From assembly GCA_045598705.1 (NCBI GenBank), contig JAZLMM010000030.1:1-64000 (forward strand): DNA of 64,000 nucleotides. The letters run 5' to 3'. A program made the translations under genes and the position numbers. How positions within the stretch are numbered: position 1 is the stretch's first letter; each line of letters begins with the position of its first letter. The notes under the pieces are model-generated. The model worked only from the letters and a program-made list of their open reading frames with translations, was not told where the DNA came from and searched no databases. This stretch comes from Scatonaster sp045598705. GTDB taxonomy: Bacteria > Bacillota > Clostridia > Saccharofermentanales > Saccharofermentanaceae. Shown piece by piece: positions 9,171 through 15,820 of this stretch.

Positions 9171-9442
9171 TTCTGTTCTCCGCCTTCCTCGATCTTCTCA
9201 AGTTCTGGACGGATCTTCTCCGGATCGACCTTGCAATGAAGTCCTCGATCAAACTGCTGTTGAGCGACCGCTTTCTTCATGCACTCCGGTTTATGACAGA
9301 CATAGGCTCCCCGTCCCGGCAATCTTCCCGTTGGGTCCATCACTACTTCCCCTTCCGGCGTTGCAACGATACGGATCAAATCCTTCTTGGCCATGCGTTC
9401 TTTACAACTCACGCACATACGCATTGGAATCTTCTTTGCCAT
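9167..9442 (-). CDS. rnpM: RnpM (YlxR), RNase P modulator / RNA-binding protein
   Basis: This 91-residue protein of the YlxR family is named RnpM in Bacillus, where it binds RNase P RNA. It shows the family motifs CVSCKERMAKKDLIRIV near the N-terminus and GRLPGRGAYVCH in the centre, with the GRGAY signature. It lies between nusA and ylxQ in the standard operon order and has a C-terminal charged tail. The function is taken from the family. Confidence 0.92.
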   Translation of the reverse strand: MAKKIPMRMCVSCKERMAKKDLIRIVATPEGEVVMDPTGRLPGRGAYVCHKPECMKKAVAQQQFDRGLHCKVDPEKIRPELEKIEEGGEQK

Positions 9443-9464
9443 ATCTTCTGTCTACTCTTCTTTC

Positions 9465-10604
9465 TTACTGATCTTCACCCTCGGATGCATCGTCATCTGC
9501 AATCGTAAAGTTGGAAACGAAATCGTTCTGAACCATCTCCTGATAAGAAGACATGCTCTTGATATCAATCTTCCAGCCTGTAAGACGTGCAGCCAAGCGA
9601 ACATTCTGTCCACTCTTACCGATCGCCAGTGAATACTGCTGATCCGGTACAACAACCTGAGCGTTCATCTCCTTTGTACCGTCTTCCTTAGTAATGATTT
9701 CTGTATCTACGCGCTCGACCTTTGCCGGAGAGAGTGCGTTACTGATGAACAGTGCGGGATCTTCGCTATATTGGATAATGTCAATCTTCTCGCCACAGAG
9801 CTCATCCATGATGGCTTGGATACGAGAACCACGCTGACCAACGCATGCGCCAAGCGGATCTACATCTGCATCACGAGAAACGACTGCAACCTTGGAACGA
9901 GAACCAGCTTCACGTGCAACTGAAACAATCTCGACGATACCATCGTGAATCTCCGGAACTTCCTTCTCCATGAGTTTCTTCACAAGGATCGGGTGGGATC
10001 TGGATACAATGATCACCGGACGCTCTTTCTGAGTCTCTACGCGAAGGATCAAGAACTTCATACGCTTATTAAAGGAATAATCTTCTGTCTTGACCTGTTC
10101 CTGACGTGGAAGTGTTGCTTCAGCACGTCCGATATCTACGAATACGAAACGGTTGTCGCTTCTTTGGATTACACCAGAAGCCAGTTCACCGATTTGATCA
10201 GAGAATTCAGACTGAATACGATCATTCTCAGTATCACGAAGTTTCTTGCTGATAGCTGCCTTTGCAGCACCGGCAGCAAGACGTCCCAGGGACTCTACAT
10301 CAATTGTCATCTCAATGGTATCACCCTCTTCAAGATCCGGGTCGATCTCACGTGCTTCTTCCAAAGAAATCTGTGTCTTCGAGTCAGTTACTTCAGAAAC
10401 GACCTCTACAACCTCATAGACGTACATCTCACCGGTCTCACGGTCAATCTCAGCAAAAACCTGTTCGTTCTGCTTTGCTTCTGCAAACTCTCTCTTGAAA
10501 GCTGCAACGATTGCTTCCTCGATTGCATCGAACAGTACATCCTCCTCGATGCCCCTTTCCTTGGACAACGCCTTGATAGCCTCCAGCATTTCTTTGTTTT
10601 CCAT
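9465..10604 (-). CDS. nusA: Transcription termination/antitermination factor NusA
   Basis: NusA binds RNA polymerase and nascent RNA and modulates pausing, intrinsic termination and antitermination. The 379-residue protein has the N-terminal polymerase-binding domain (FDAIEEAIVAAFKREF), an S1 domain, and two KH domains with the motifs DPLGACVGQRGSRIQ and LAIGKSGQNVRLAARLTGWKI. The acidic C-terminal repeats of proteobacterial NusA are absent, as is normal in Firmicutes. It lies directly downstream of rimP and has its own GGAG-type ribosome binding site. Confidence 0.96.
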   Translation of the reverse strand: MENKEMLEAIKALSKERGIEEDVLFDAIEEAIVAAFKREFAEAKQNEQVFAEIDRETGEMYVYEVVEVVSEVTDSKTQISLEEAREIDPDLEEGDTIEMTIDVESLGRLAAGAAKAAISKKLRDTENDRIQSEFSDQIGELASGVIQRSDNRFVFVDIGRAEATLPRQEQVKTEDYSFNKRMKFLILRVETQKERPVIIVSRSHPILVKKLMEKEVPEIHDGIVEIVSVAREAGSRSKVAVVSRDADVDPLGACVGQRGSRIQAIMDELCGEKIDIIQYSEDPALFISNALSPAKVERVDTEIITKEDGTKEMNAQVVVPDQQYSLAIGKSGQNVRLAARLTGWKIDIKSMSSYQEMVQNDFVSNFTIADDDASEGEDQ

Positions 10605-10637
10605 AAGTTACACTCCTTTACGTATAATCCTTAATAA

Positions 10638-11099
10638 TTAGAACCTTAATGTGCGTTGGGCCTTTGCAATCTGTGGCCACTGAAGCGTCACTTCTTCTCC
10701 ACCGACCTCAAGTACCAGCGCCTCTTCAGTTGCCAACTTGATGGTTCCTTCCAGATGCTTACTTCCTCCTACCGCAGCAAAGAGAGAAACTTCGATCTCT
10801 TCTCCCTCGTGTCGGATATAGTCAGCAAGTGACGAGAATGGGCGTGTCGCGCCCGGTGAAGACACTTCAAAATAATCCGGATCCGCATGAATCTTTCCTT
10901 CCAGTGCAGCATCGACTTCTCGACTGACTGTCTCACAGTCATCAATTTCAATACCGCCTTTCTTGTCGATGAAAAGTCGAAGGAAATAGAATTGACCTTC
11001 CTTCTTGTACTCACAGTCCACCAGATCGAACCCCAAAGATTTCACGATGGGTTCTGCAATCTCAAAAACTTCCTGTGCGACTTTTGATCTTCCTGCCAT
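10638..11099 (-). CDS. rimP: Ribosome maturation factor RimP
   Basis: RimP helps assemble the 30S subunit. The 153-residue product starting with MAGRSKVAQEVF has the family core GFDLVDCEYKKEGQFYFLRLFIDK and the SPGATRP(F/L) segment. An upstream in-frame start would add 36 residues encoded by the leader hairpin region. That start is rejected because a strong GGAGG lies just before this ATG and because family members begin here. It is the first gene of the nusA-infB operon. Confidence 0.93.
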   Translation of the reverse strand: MAGRSKVAQEVFEIAEPIVKSLGFDLVDCEYKKEGQFYFLRLFIDKKGGIEIDDCETVSREVDAALEGKIHADPDYFEVSSPGATRPFSSLADYIRHEGEEIEVSLFAAVGGSKHLEGTIKLATEEALVLEVGGEEVTLQWPQIAKAQRTLRF

Positions 11100-11129
11100 G
11101 CTACCTCCGTATTCTTCTGATAAACAAAA

Positions 11130-11149
11130 GAGCGGGTCAAGACCCACTC
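11130..11149 (-). promoter_or_regulatory. Leader hairpin upstream of rimP (attenuator-like)
   Basis: The arms GAGTGGGT and ACCCGCTC pair over eight bases (one G-U) around a CTTG tetraloop and are followed by TTTTG, about 30 bases before the rimP start. It has the shape of a weak intrinsic terminator inside the leader. It could act as an attenuator for autoregulation of the rimP-nusA-infB operon or as a stabilising 5' hairpin. Confidence 0.6.
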
Positions 11150-11178
11150 TCATGTCAATTACACTTCTAGCATGTAAT

Positions 11179-11207
11179 ATCTTACTACTACATATCCATG
11201 TTTGCAA
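11179..11207 (-). promoter_or_regulatory. Promoter of the rimP-nusA-infB operon
   Basis: The -35 box TTGCAA (11202-11207) and the -10 box TAAGAT (11179-11184) are separated by 17 bases on the minus strand. The predicted transcript would carry the hairpin at 11130-11149 in its leader. Confidence 0.6.
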
Positions 11208-11384
11208 TGCTTTTACTATATTTTCCTAATATATACGGCAAAAACACTTTCGTTTGTTTTATTTACACAATTTTCATTAATAAATTATCAAAAATGCTAT
11301 TCAAATTATCCAAGTTATCATGTAGAATATAAGTAATCCAAAACAACAACGTTGGATAATCAACAAAACAAGGAGATGATGCCA

Positions 11385-11789
11385 ATGATAAAGGTAATTG
11401 CAGGAGAAAAGGGAACAGGAAAGACCGCGCAGCTTGTTGAAGATATCAATTCACAAGCTACAACAGACAACAATATCGTATGTATCGAGAGAAGTGATCG
11501 ACTCGATCGTTTACTGAAATATAGAGTTCGTCTGGTCAACATTGATGAATACCCAGTTGAGGGATTCGAACAATTCTTAAGTTTCATCTGCGGAATCTGT
11601 GCGAAAGATTATGATGTGACACACATCTACGTAGATAGTATCCTAAAAGTCACAAACGAGACAGACTATGAGCGTTTCGGTGCATTTCTGGATAAGCTCA
11701 ATACTTTCCTCGGAGACAAGATTACAGCTACGATTATTTGCAGCCGTGCGAAGGAAGTCCTCCCAGAGAGCGTAACCAAGTACTGCTGA
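11385..11789 (+). CDS. Small P-loop ATP-binding protein
   Basis: A 134-residue protein with an N-terminal Walker A motif, GEKGTGKT at about residues 6-13, and an aspartate-ending hydrophobic strand (VTHIYVDSIL) that could be Walker B. No further domain is recognisable. Similar short P-loop proteins are common beside the nusA operon of clostridia, but no function is established. The start is the ATG nine bases after AAGGAG; a TTG at 11352 would add eleven residues without a site. It is divergent from rimP and ends at a strong bidirectional terminator. Confidence 0.7.
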   Translation: MIKVIAGEKGTGKTAQLVEDINSQATTDNNIVCIERSDRLDRLLKYRVRLVNIDEYPVEGFEQFLSFICGICAKDYDVTHIYVDSILKVTNETDYERFGAFLDKLNTFLGDKITATIICSRAKEVLPESVTKYC

Positions 11790-11820
11790 GTTCTATATAG
11801 CGCATCCTACAATTAAATAG

Positions 11821-11865
11821 AAAAAGAAAGGGACGTCTCGCGAACTGAGACGTCCCTTTCTTTTT
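11821..11865. terminator. Bidirectional intrinsic terminator
   Basis: A perfect 19-base stem (AAAAAGAAAGGGACGTCTC against its complement) closes a seven-base loop, with A-runs on one side and T-runs on the other. It can therefore stop transcription from the P-loop gene and from the convergent gene at 11904-12599. Confidence 0.9.
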
Positions 11866-11903
11866 CTCATCAAATCGGAATCGCCTCATTCATGCACCGA
11901 CAT

Positions 11904-12599
11904 TTATATCAAGTATCTCTCAGAAGCGAAACGATCCGGTATCTCCCACTCCCCCGCTTCCTGTCCGTTCCAGTAGCATCGCGCCCCGTACGCTTCCTGC
12001 CAGAAACGCACATATGGCAATAATTCCGAAATTCGTTCATAAGCATGATGCAGAAGTGTTTTTTCTTTCGGTGTATTCGGCTCAGAAAGGAGAAAAGATG
12101 CCGGAAACTTGTCGAATGCATGACCAATCGGTGCGTTGGAGACATACGGATCACAGTCTGGGCAGCTAAGACTCAACGTCTCGCGGTAATACTCTTCAAC
12201 AATATAGAAAGGAATTCCTTTCGCTCTGAATCGAAACTCGTGAACTTCCGAAATATCCGACGGTCCGATCATCGATTGATCCTTCGCGACAAGCGCCGCC
12301 ACTTCTCTATTCTTTTCTGACTTTAACGCATCGAACTTCTCTGCACCAATCAGTTGTTGCATCTTGTAACGTGGCATCTCGATCATCAATGCGCGAACGC
12401 AAGTCTCTTCATCTTTGAAATACATCGCGCGCTTCACATGGAAGTGTCTTCCCACTTCCCACCAGGCGAATCGATATTCACCATCGGGTGAAATTTCAGA
12501 GATGGCCCACGCACTTGGGGAAGTGTAGATTTTTACAAAACCCTCGTAGACCTTGAGATAGAAGTCACGCATATCAGCAATTGCACGACTCTCAAGCAT
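11904..12599 (-). CDS. Protein of unknown function (downstream frame of a split gene)
   Basis: A soluble protein of 231 residues that I do not recognise. It is rich in aromatic and charged residues and contains a CPDC pair (LSCPDCDP) in the second half. The open frame continues upstream of this ATG for about 21 codons (residues SIDELRKNQGK directly precede it) but reaches a stop before any start codon. In the -1 relation a 42-codon frame with a good ribosome binding site overlaps it at a TTTTTTA heptamer. The annotated ATG has only a weak AAGGA site. The true product may be a longer protein made by frameshifting, or the gene may be broken. Confidence 0.55.
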   Translation of the reverse strand: MLESRAIADMRDFYLKVYEGFVKIYTSPSAWAISEISPDGEYRFAWWEVGRHFHVKRAMYFKDEETCVRALMIEMPRYKMQQLIGAEKFDALKSEKNREVAALVAKDQSMIGPSDISEVHEFRFRAKGIPFYIVEEYYRETLSLSCPDCDPYVSNAPIGHAFDKFPASFLLSEPNTPKEKTLLHHAYERISELLPYVRFWQEAYGARCYWNGQEAGEWEIPDRFASERYLI

Positions 12600-12625
12600 T
12601 TTTCCTTGATTCTTACGAAGCTCAT

Positions 12626-12754
12626 CTATGGATTTCCCTGAGATAAAAAAGGGATTGAATCAACATCACAGTTGAATATATCCGCTTTCCGGTAGATACG
12701 GGTATGCCCGTCCCCGAAAGATGTAAATACATTCAGTAGTTCTTTTATCGTCAT
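12626..12754 (-). CDS. Short upstream frame (42 aa), probably the 5' part of the next gene
   Basis: ATG at 12752-12754 follows an AGGGGA site by seven bases. The 42 codons encode MTIKELLNVFTSFGDGHT and onward to a TAG at 12626-12628. A T TTT TTA heptamer (12644-12650) lies six codons before that stop. A -1 slip there continues into the frame of the 231-residue protein downstream and would give one product of about 288 residues. A possible promoter (TTGAGA, 16 bases, TAATAT) overlaps the preceding terminator. It may be an independent short peptide, a frameshift leader or a disrupted gene. Confidence 0.5.
   Translation of the reverse strand: MTIKELLNVFTSFGDGHTRIYRKADIFNCDVDSIPFLSQGNP
12644..12650 (-). 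promoter_or_regulatory. Candidate -1 ribosomal slippery site (T TTT TTA)
   Basis: On the minus strand the zero-frame codons CCT TTT TTA contain the heptamer T TTT TTA, the same type as the HIV-1 gag-pol site. A -1 shift joins the 42-codon frame to the 231-residue frame. No obvious downstream pseudoknot is visible. A one-base deletion in a seven-T run would look the same. Confidence 0.4.
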
Positions 12755-12791
12755 AATCTTCCCCTTGTCTCTCTGACATATTACACCAAAA

Positions 12792-12821
12792 ATGGGCTAT
12801 CTCAAAACTGAGATAGCCCAT
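12792..12821 (-). terminator. Intrinsic terminator of the SPFH gene
   Basis: A 13-base stem (ATGGGCTATCTCA and its complement) with a four-base loop is followed by TTTTT on the minus strand, about 30 bases after the SPFH gene stop. Confidence 0.85.
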
Positions 12822-12849
12822 CGGGAGTTTGCTAATTCTTAGCTGTAAA

Positions 12850-14175
12850 TTATGCCTGAGGCTTACCGCACTCGCTGCAGAACTTACCGGTGTTACCTGT
12901 CTGACCGCATGTGCATGTCCAACCCGCATTGTCAGCCGGCTTCGGAGAACCGCAGTTTGCACAGAACTTACCCTTGTTACCAGCCTGACCGCAAGAACAT
13001 GTCCAACCTGCATCTTCAACCGGCTTCGGGGAACCACAGTTTGCACAGAACTTACCCTGGTTACCGCCCTGGCCACATGTGCATGTCCAACCTGCTGCTG
13101 CTGCTGGAGCTGCTGCCTGCATCTGCTGTTGTTGCTGCATCATCTGCTGCTGCTGGAGGAATGCCATACCCTGGTTGCCCGGATTCATAGCACTACCATT
13201 GAAACCACCAACAAGGCCGACACCCATCATTGCGTTACCAGCGCCAGCCTGGTTGCCTGCAGCTGTCTTCATTGCGTCAACAGAGCCCTTAATCTGGTAA
13301 CCAGCAGCCATGTTCGGGTTATTACCAAACATAAGACCATCGTCGAAGTCCTGAATTCTCTTTCTGGACTCATCGTCTGGTGTTACAGACATAACCGCAA
13401 CCTTGTCAACGACCATACCACGACCCTGGAGCCAATCCTCGTCGAGAACATCGTTCATGTACTTAGCAAGTTTAACCTGCTGAGACTGCAGACGATTGTA
13501 CTGAACATCTTCTCCGCCGGCACCCATCTTGTTGAGCGCTTCACCAAGGTACATCAGGAACTCAGCCTTAGCCTGGCCAGGCTGACCATTCTTACCCATC
13601 AATTCATCACGACAATAGTCACCAGCAACATTGCTGCTGAGGTTCTTGAAGAATGTAACCGGGTTTACAATCTTGAAAGAGAATGTACCGTTCATACGGA
13701 TATAGATACCACGATATGTCGGGTCATCATATGGGAGCGGAGAAGCTGTACCGAACTTATTGTCGATGATCTCAGTCATGTTTACGAAGTAAACTCTCTG
13801 CTGAGTCATGGCCTCACCACCTGCCTTAATACGTGTCCAGATATCTGCGCAGGACTTCTTTACGCCATCCAAGAAACCGTTGGAACCGAAGCAAGACGGA
13901 GCAGAAGATGTATCCCATGTGTACATACCTGCTTCTGTGGTGAAGTCAACAACACGACCGTTGTCTACGAGAAGCAATGCTGTTCCTTCTGGAACTGCGA
14001 TCTTGGATCCGTTAGAAATGATATCTGCGTCTCCCTTGTTGCTACCGTTCTTCATGTGCTTCGCACCGCGGCGAACCAAAACTTCTTTGCCCAAAGCATC
14101 ACAAGTGAAGAATTCCAGGTACTGATCCTTCAAGTTTCCTGAAATACCCTGAATTGCTGCTTTAATTAATCCCAT
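12850..14175 (-). CDS. SPFH-domain protein with three C-terminal zinc ribbons (YdjI-like)
   Basis: The 441-residue protein begins with MGLIKAAIQG and has an SPFH-type domain to about residue 290. A Met/Gln/Ala-rich linker (QQQQMMQQQQQMQ) follows, and then three nearly identical 28-residue zinc ribbons with the pattern GWTCxCGQxGNxGKFCxxCG. The architecture matches Bacillus YdjI, a cytosolic SPFH protein recruited to the membrane by YdjG/YdjH in a PspA-linked envelope stress complex; that role is inferred from the family. The Tim44-like membrane protein gene lies 29 bases upstream on the same strand. B. subtilis also has PspA in this operon; none is visible in this window. Confidence 0.85.
   Translation of the reverse strand: MGLIKAAIQGISGNLKDQYLEFFTCDALGKEVLVRRGAKHMKNGSNKGDADIISNGSKIAVPEGTALLLVDNGRVVDFTTEAGMYTWDTSSAPSCFGSNGFLDGVKKSCADIWTRIKAGGEAMTQQRVYFVNMTEIIDNKFGTASPLPYDDPTYRGIYIRMNGTFSFKIVNPVTFFKNLSSNVAGDYCRDELMGKNGQPGQAKAEFLMYLGEALNKMGAGGEDVQYNRLQSQQVKLAKYMNDVLDEDWLQGRGMVVDKVAVMSVTPDDESRKRIQDFDDGLMFGNNPNMAAGYQIKGSVDAMKTAAGNQAGAGNAMMGVGLVGGFNGSAMNPGNQGMAFLQQQQMMQQQQQMQAAAPAAAAGWTCTCGQGGNQGKFCANCGSPKPVEDAGWTCSCGQAGNKGKFCANCGSPKPADNAGWTCTCGQTGNTGKFCSECGKPQA
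12853..13095 (-). repeat. Three tandem 84-bp repeats encoding zinc ribbons
   Basis: The 3' end of the SPFH gene contains three head-to-tail copies of an 84-base unit, each encoding GWTC(T/S)CGQ...GKFC followed by a second Cys pair and a Pro-rich spacer. The second and third copies are almost identical, which suggests recent tandem duplication. Confidence 0.85.
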
Positions 14176-14204
14176 AGTAATCTCCTCCCTACAAGAAAAA
14201 ATAA

Positions 14205-15026
14205 TCAGATTTCAAACAACTTATCGACAAGCCAGATTCGCATATCAACTGCTCGTATCGCTGTACCACAGAACGAACAAACATCTGCACCCAGATGGCT
14301 GACCGGAGCACCGCAATGCGGGCAAGTAAAACCTACGCCCTTTATGTCTTCCCTCGCTAGTCGATCCGCATCAAGTATGTTAATTACTTTTATGTTGTAT
14401 CGAGTTTGCGTTGGAGTCGCTCGATTGCCTGATATAAATTTACCATTTCTTTCCTGGTATTGCAAACATTGTACCGAATATTGGAAGGTTATTTCTACCG
14501 TTGAAGAGAGCTTTTTGTAGTCGTTAATTCCGCTATTATGAACAATTACATCTCGATAAACCAAAGTTTTCCCTTCCGCCCTGGCATTTGCGACCTTCTG
14601 CCACAGTTCTTCCGTTAGAGAACGTGTCTGGCCAATGCCACAGGAAGACAGTTCGGATTGGATTCGATCAATCGTATCGCCGTTATTTCCACTCGTCATC
14701 TGATACAGTAATTCTAAGCTCTTGACCAGCACAGTCTGGCATGAACTCTTCATCTGTTCCAGATTCAAATCGGGAAAAGCACTGTTGATCTGGGGAATCA
14801 GTGCAGCCGAAAGATCCGATACGGATTTAGGTGTAGCAAGTTCCTGCTTCATGCTGAAGTCTTCCTGCCCAACCTTACCTTCTTTCACTTCCTGCTTCAC
14901 ACCATTGAGGATCATGCCAAGAAGAGAATTTCGCCACGCGCTTCTCACTTTGCGAATACCCGCACAAATTGCAAGAATCACGAGCAATCCACCAACGATT
15001 AGCAATCCCAAAACCGATAATTTCAT
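14205..15026 (-). CDS. Membrane-anchored Tim44-like zinc-ribbon protein (YdjH-like)
   Basis: A 273-residue protein with one N-terminal membrane segment (LGLLIVGGLLVILAICAG) followed by a Tim44/YdjH-like domain, recognisable in VHNSGINDYKKLSSTVEITF. It ends with a zinc ribbon, CPHCGAPVSHLGADVCSFCG. In B. subtilis the homologous YdjH works with YdjG to hold the SPFH protein YdjI at the membrane. Here it is 29 bases upstream of the SPFH gene, so the two are probably one transcription unit. The assignment to YdjH rests on architecture and context and is moderately firm. Confidence 0.72.
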   Translation of the reverse strand: MKLSVLGLLIVGGLLVILAICAGIRKVRSAWRNSLLGMILNGVKQEVKEGKVGQEDFSMKQELATPKSVSDLSAALIPQINSAFPDLNLEQMKSSCQTVLVKSLELLYQMTSGNNGDTIDRIQSELSSCGIGQTRSLTEELWQKVANARAEGKTLVYRDVIVHNSGINDYKKLSSTVEITFQYSVQCLQYQERNGKFISGNRATPTQTRYNIKVINILDADRLAREDIKGVGFTCPHCGAPVSHLGADVCSFCGTAIRAVDMRIWLVDKLFEI

Positions 15027-15084
15027 ACTTTATCTCACTTTCGCATGTTTTCTCATTACTCTCACCAGCAAGCTACGGCTTCTA

Positions 15085-15780
15085 TCAGTACTTATACAAG
15101 ATATTCCGATCCATTGCCATTACAGGAATTCCAGCCGGTGTTTTCTCTTTCCAAGTGTCCGGAAGCACATTCGACAGTCCAGTCTGATAGACAACTGGAA
15201 TACCGGTCAACTTCTGCGCTTCCAGTAAGACTTGTTCTCCTTCTACCAACTCTTCTTCTTTCGTATCTTCCAGAAGGTTCGAGTTGTTGATGAACCCTGA
15301 GATTGGAAGTCTTGCCGCTTCCGACAACTCCGTAGCCATCTGCTGAATACTCTGCGCATCCGAAGTGAATGGGCGGAAAGCATTGACTACCATGTAGACT
15401 CGATACTCGATATTCTTGAATCGGCTGAGCATCGCACCCAGCACCCTTGCGCCAAGGTCCTCACCGCCGATATCAAATACGGCTACCGTGTCGTCCTGGT
15501 CAAATGCGGAATAGACTTCACCCGGAAGTGCCGGTACATCTACATTCGTATTGGCATAGGTCGGAACAATAACATGAACGCCTTCATTTTCCAGCGTTTC
15601 TTTCGCATCGGCAGAACGATAGAACGGGTTCACAATATCAAGATCCGCCAACATGACTTTGGCACTCGGATCTTCCTGCTTCAATCGGTGGGCGAAATGC
15701 ACTGACACTTCAGACTTACCACTTCCGTATGCACCTACAAATACGTAAAGGCGCACTTTCTTCTCATTCTCAGTTTCCAT
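15085..15780 (-). CDS. MinD/ParA-like P-loop NTPase of unknown role
   Basis: A 231-residue protein with an N-terminal Walker A motif GAYGSGKSEVS and the SIMIBI-class segment VMLADLDIVNPFYRS, which is typical of MinD/ParA-like ATPases, plus VAVFDIGGEDLGAR. Similar clostridial proteins are known only as ATP/GTP-binding proteins. The C-terminus NVLPDTWKEKTPAG has no recognised motif. It follows mutS2 by 40 bases on the same strand and precedes the Tim44-like gene, so it may be co-transcribed with mutS2. Confidence 0.75.
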   Translation of the reverse strand: METENEKKVRLYVFVGAYGSGKSEVSVHFAHRLKQEDPSAKVMLADLDIVNPFYRSADAKETLENEGVHVIVPTYANTNVDVPALPGEVYSAFDQDDTVAVFDIGGEDLGARVLGAMLSRFKNIEYRVYMVVNAFRPFTSDAQSIQQMATELSEAARLPISGFINNSNLLEDTKEEELVEGEQVLLEAQKLTGIPVVYQTGLSNVLPDTWKEKTPAGIPVMAMDRNILYKY

Positions 15781-15820
15781 ATTCTCTCCTGTTCTCGGAC
15801 GGTAGAACCACCCGAACGTT

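Noticed and set aside
12829..14142. Long plus-strand frame opposite the SPFH gene
   Set aside because: It mirrors a well-supported gene with zinc-ribbon repeats on the minus strand; no ribosome binding site.
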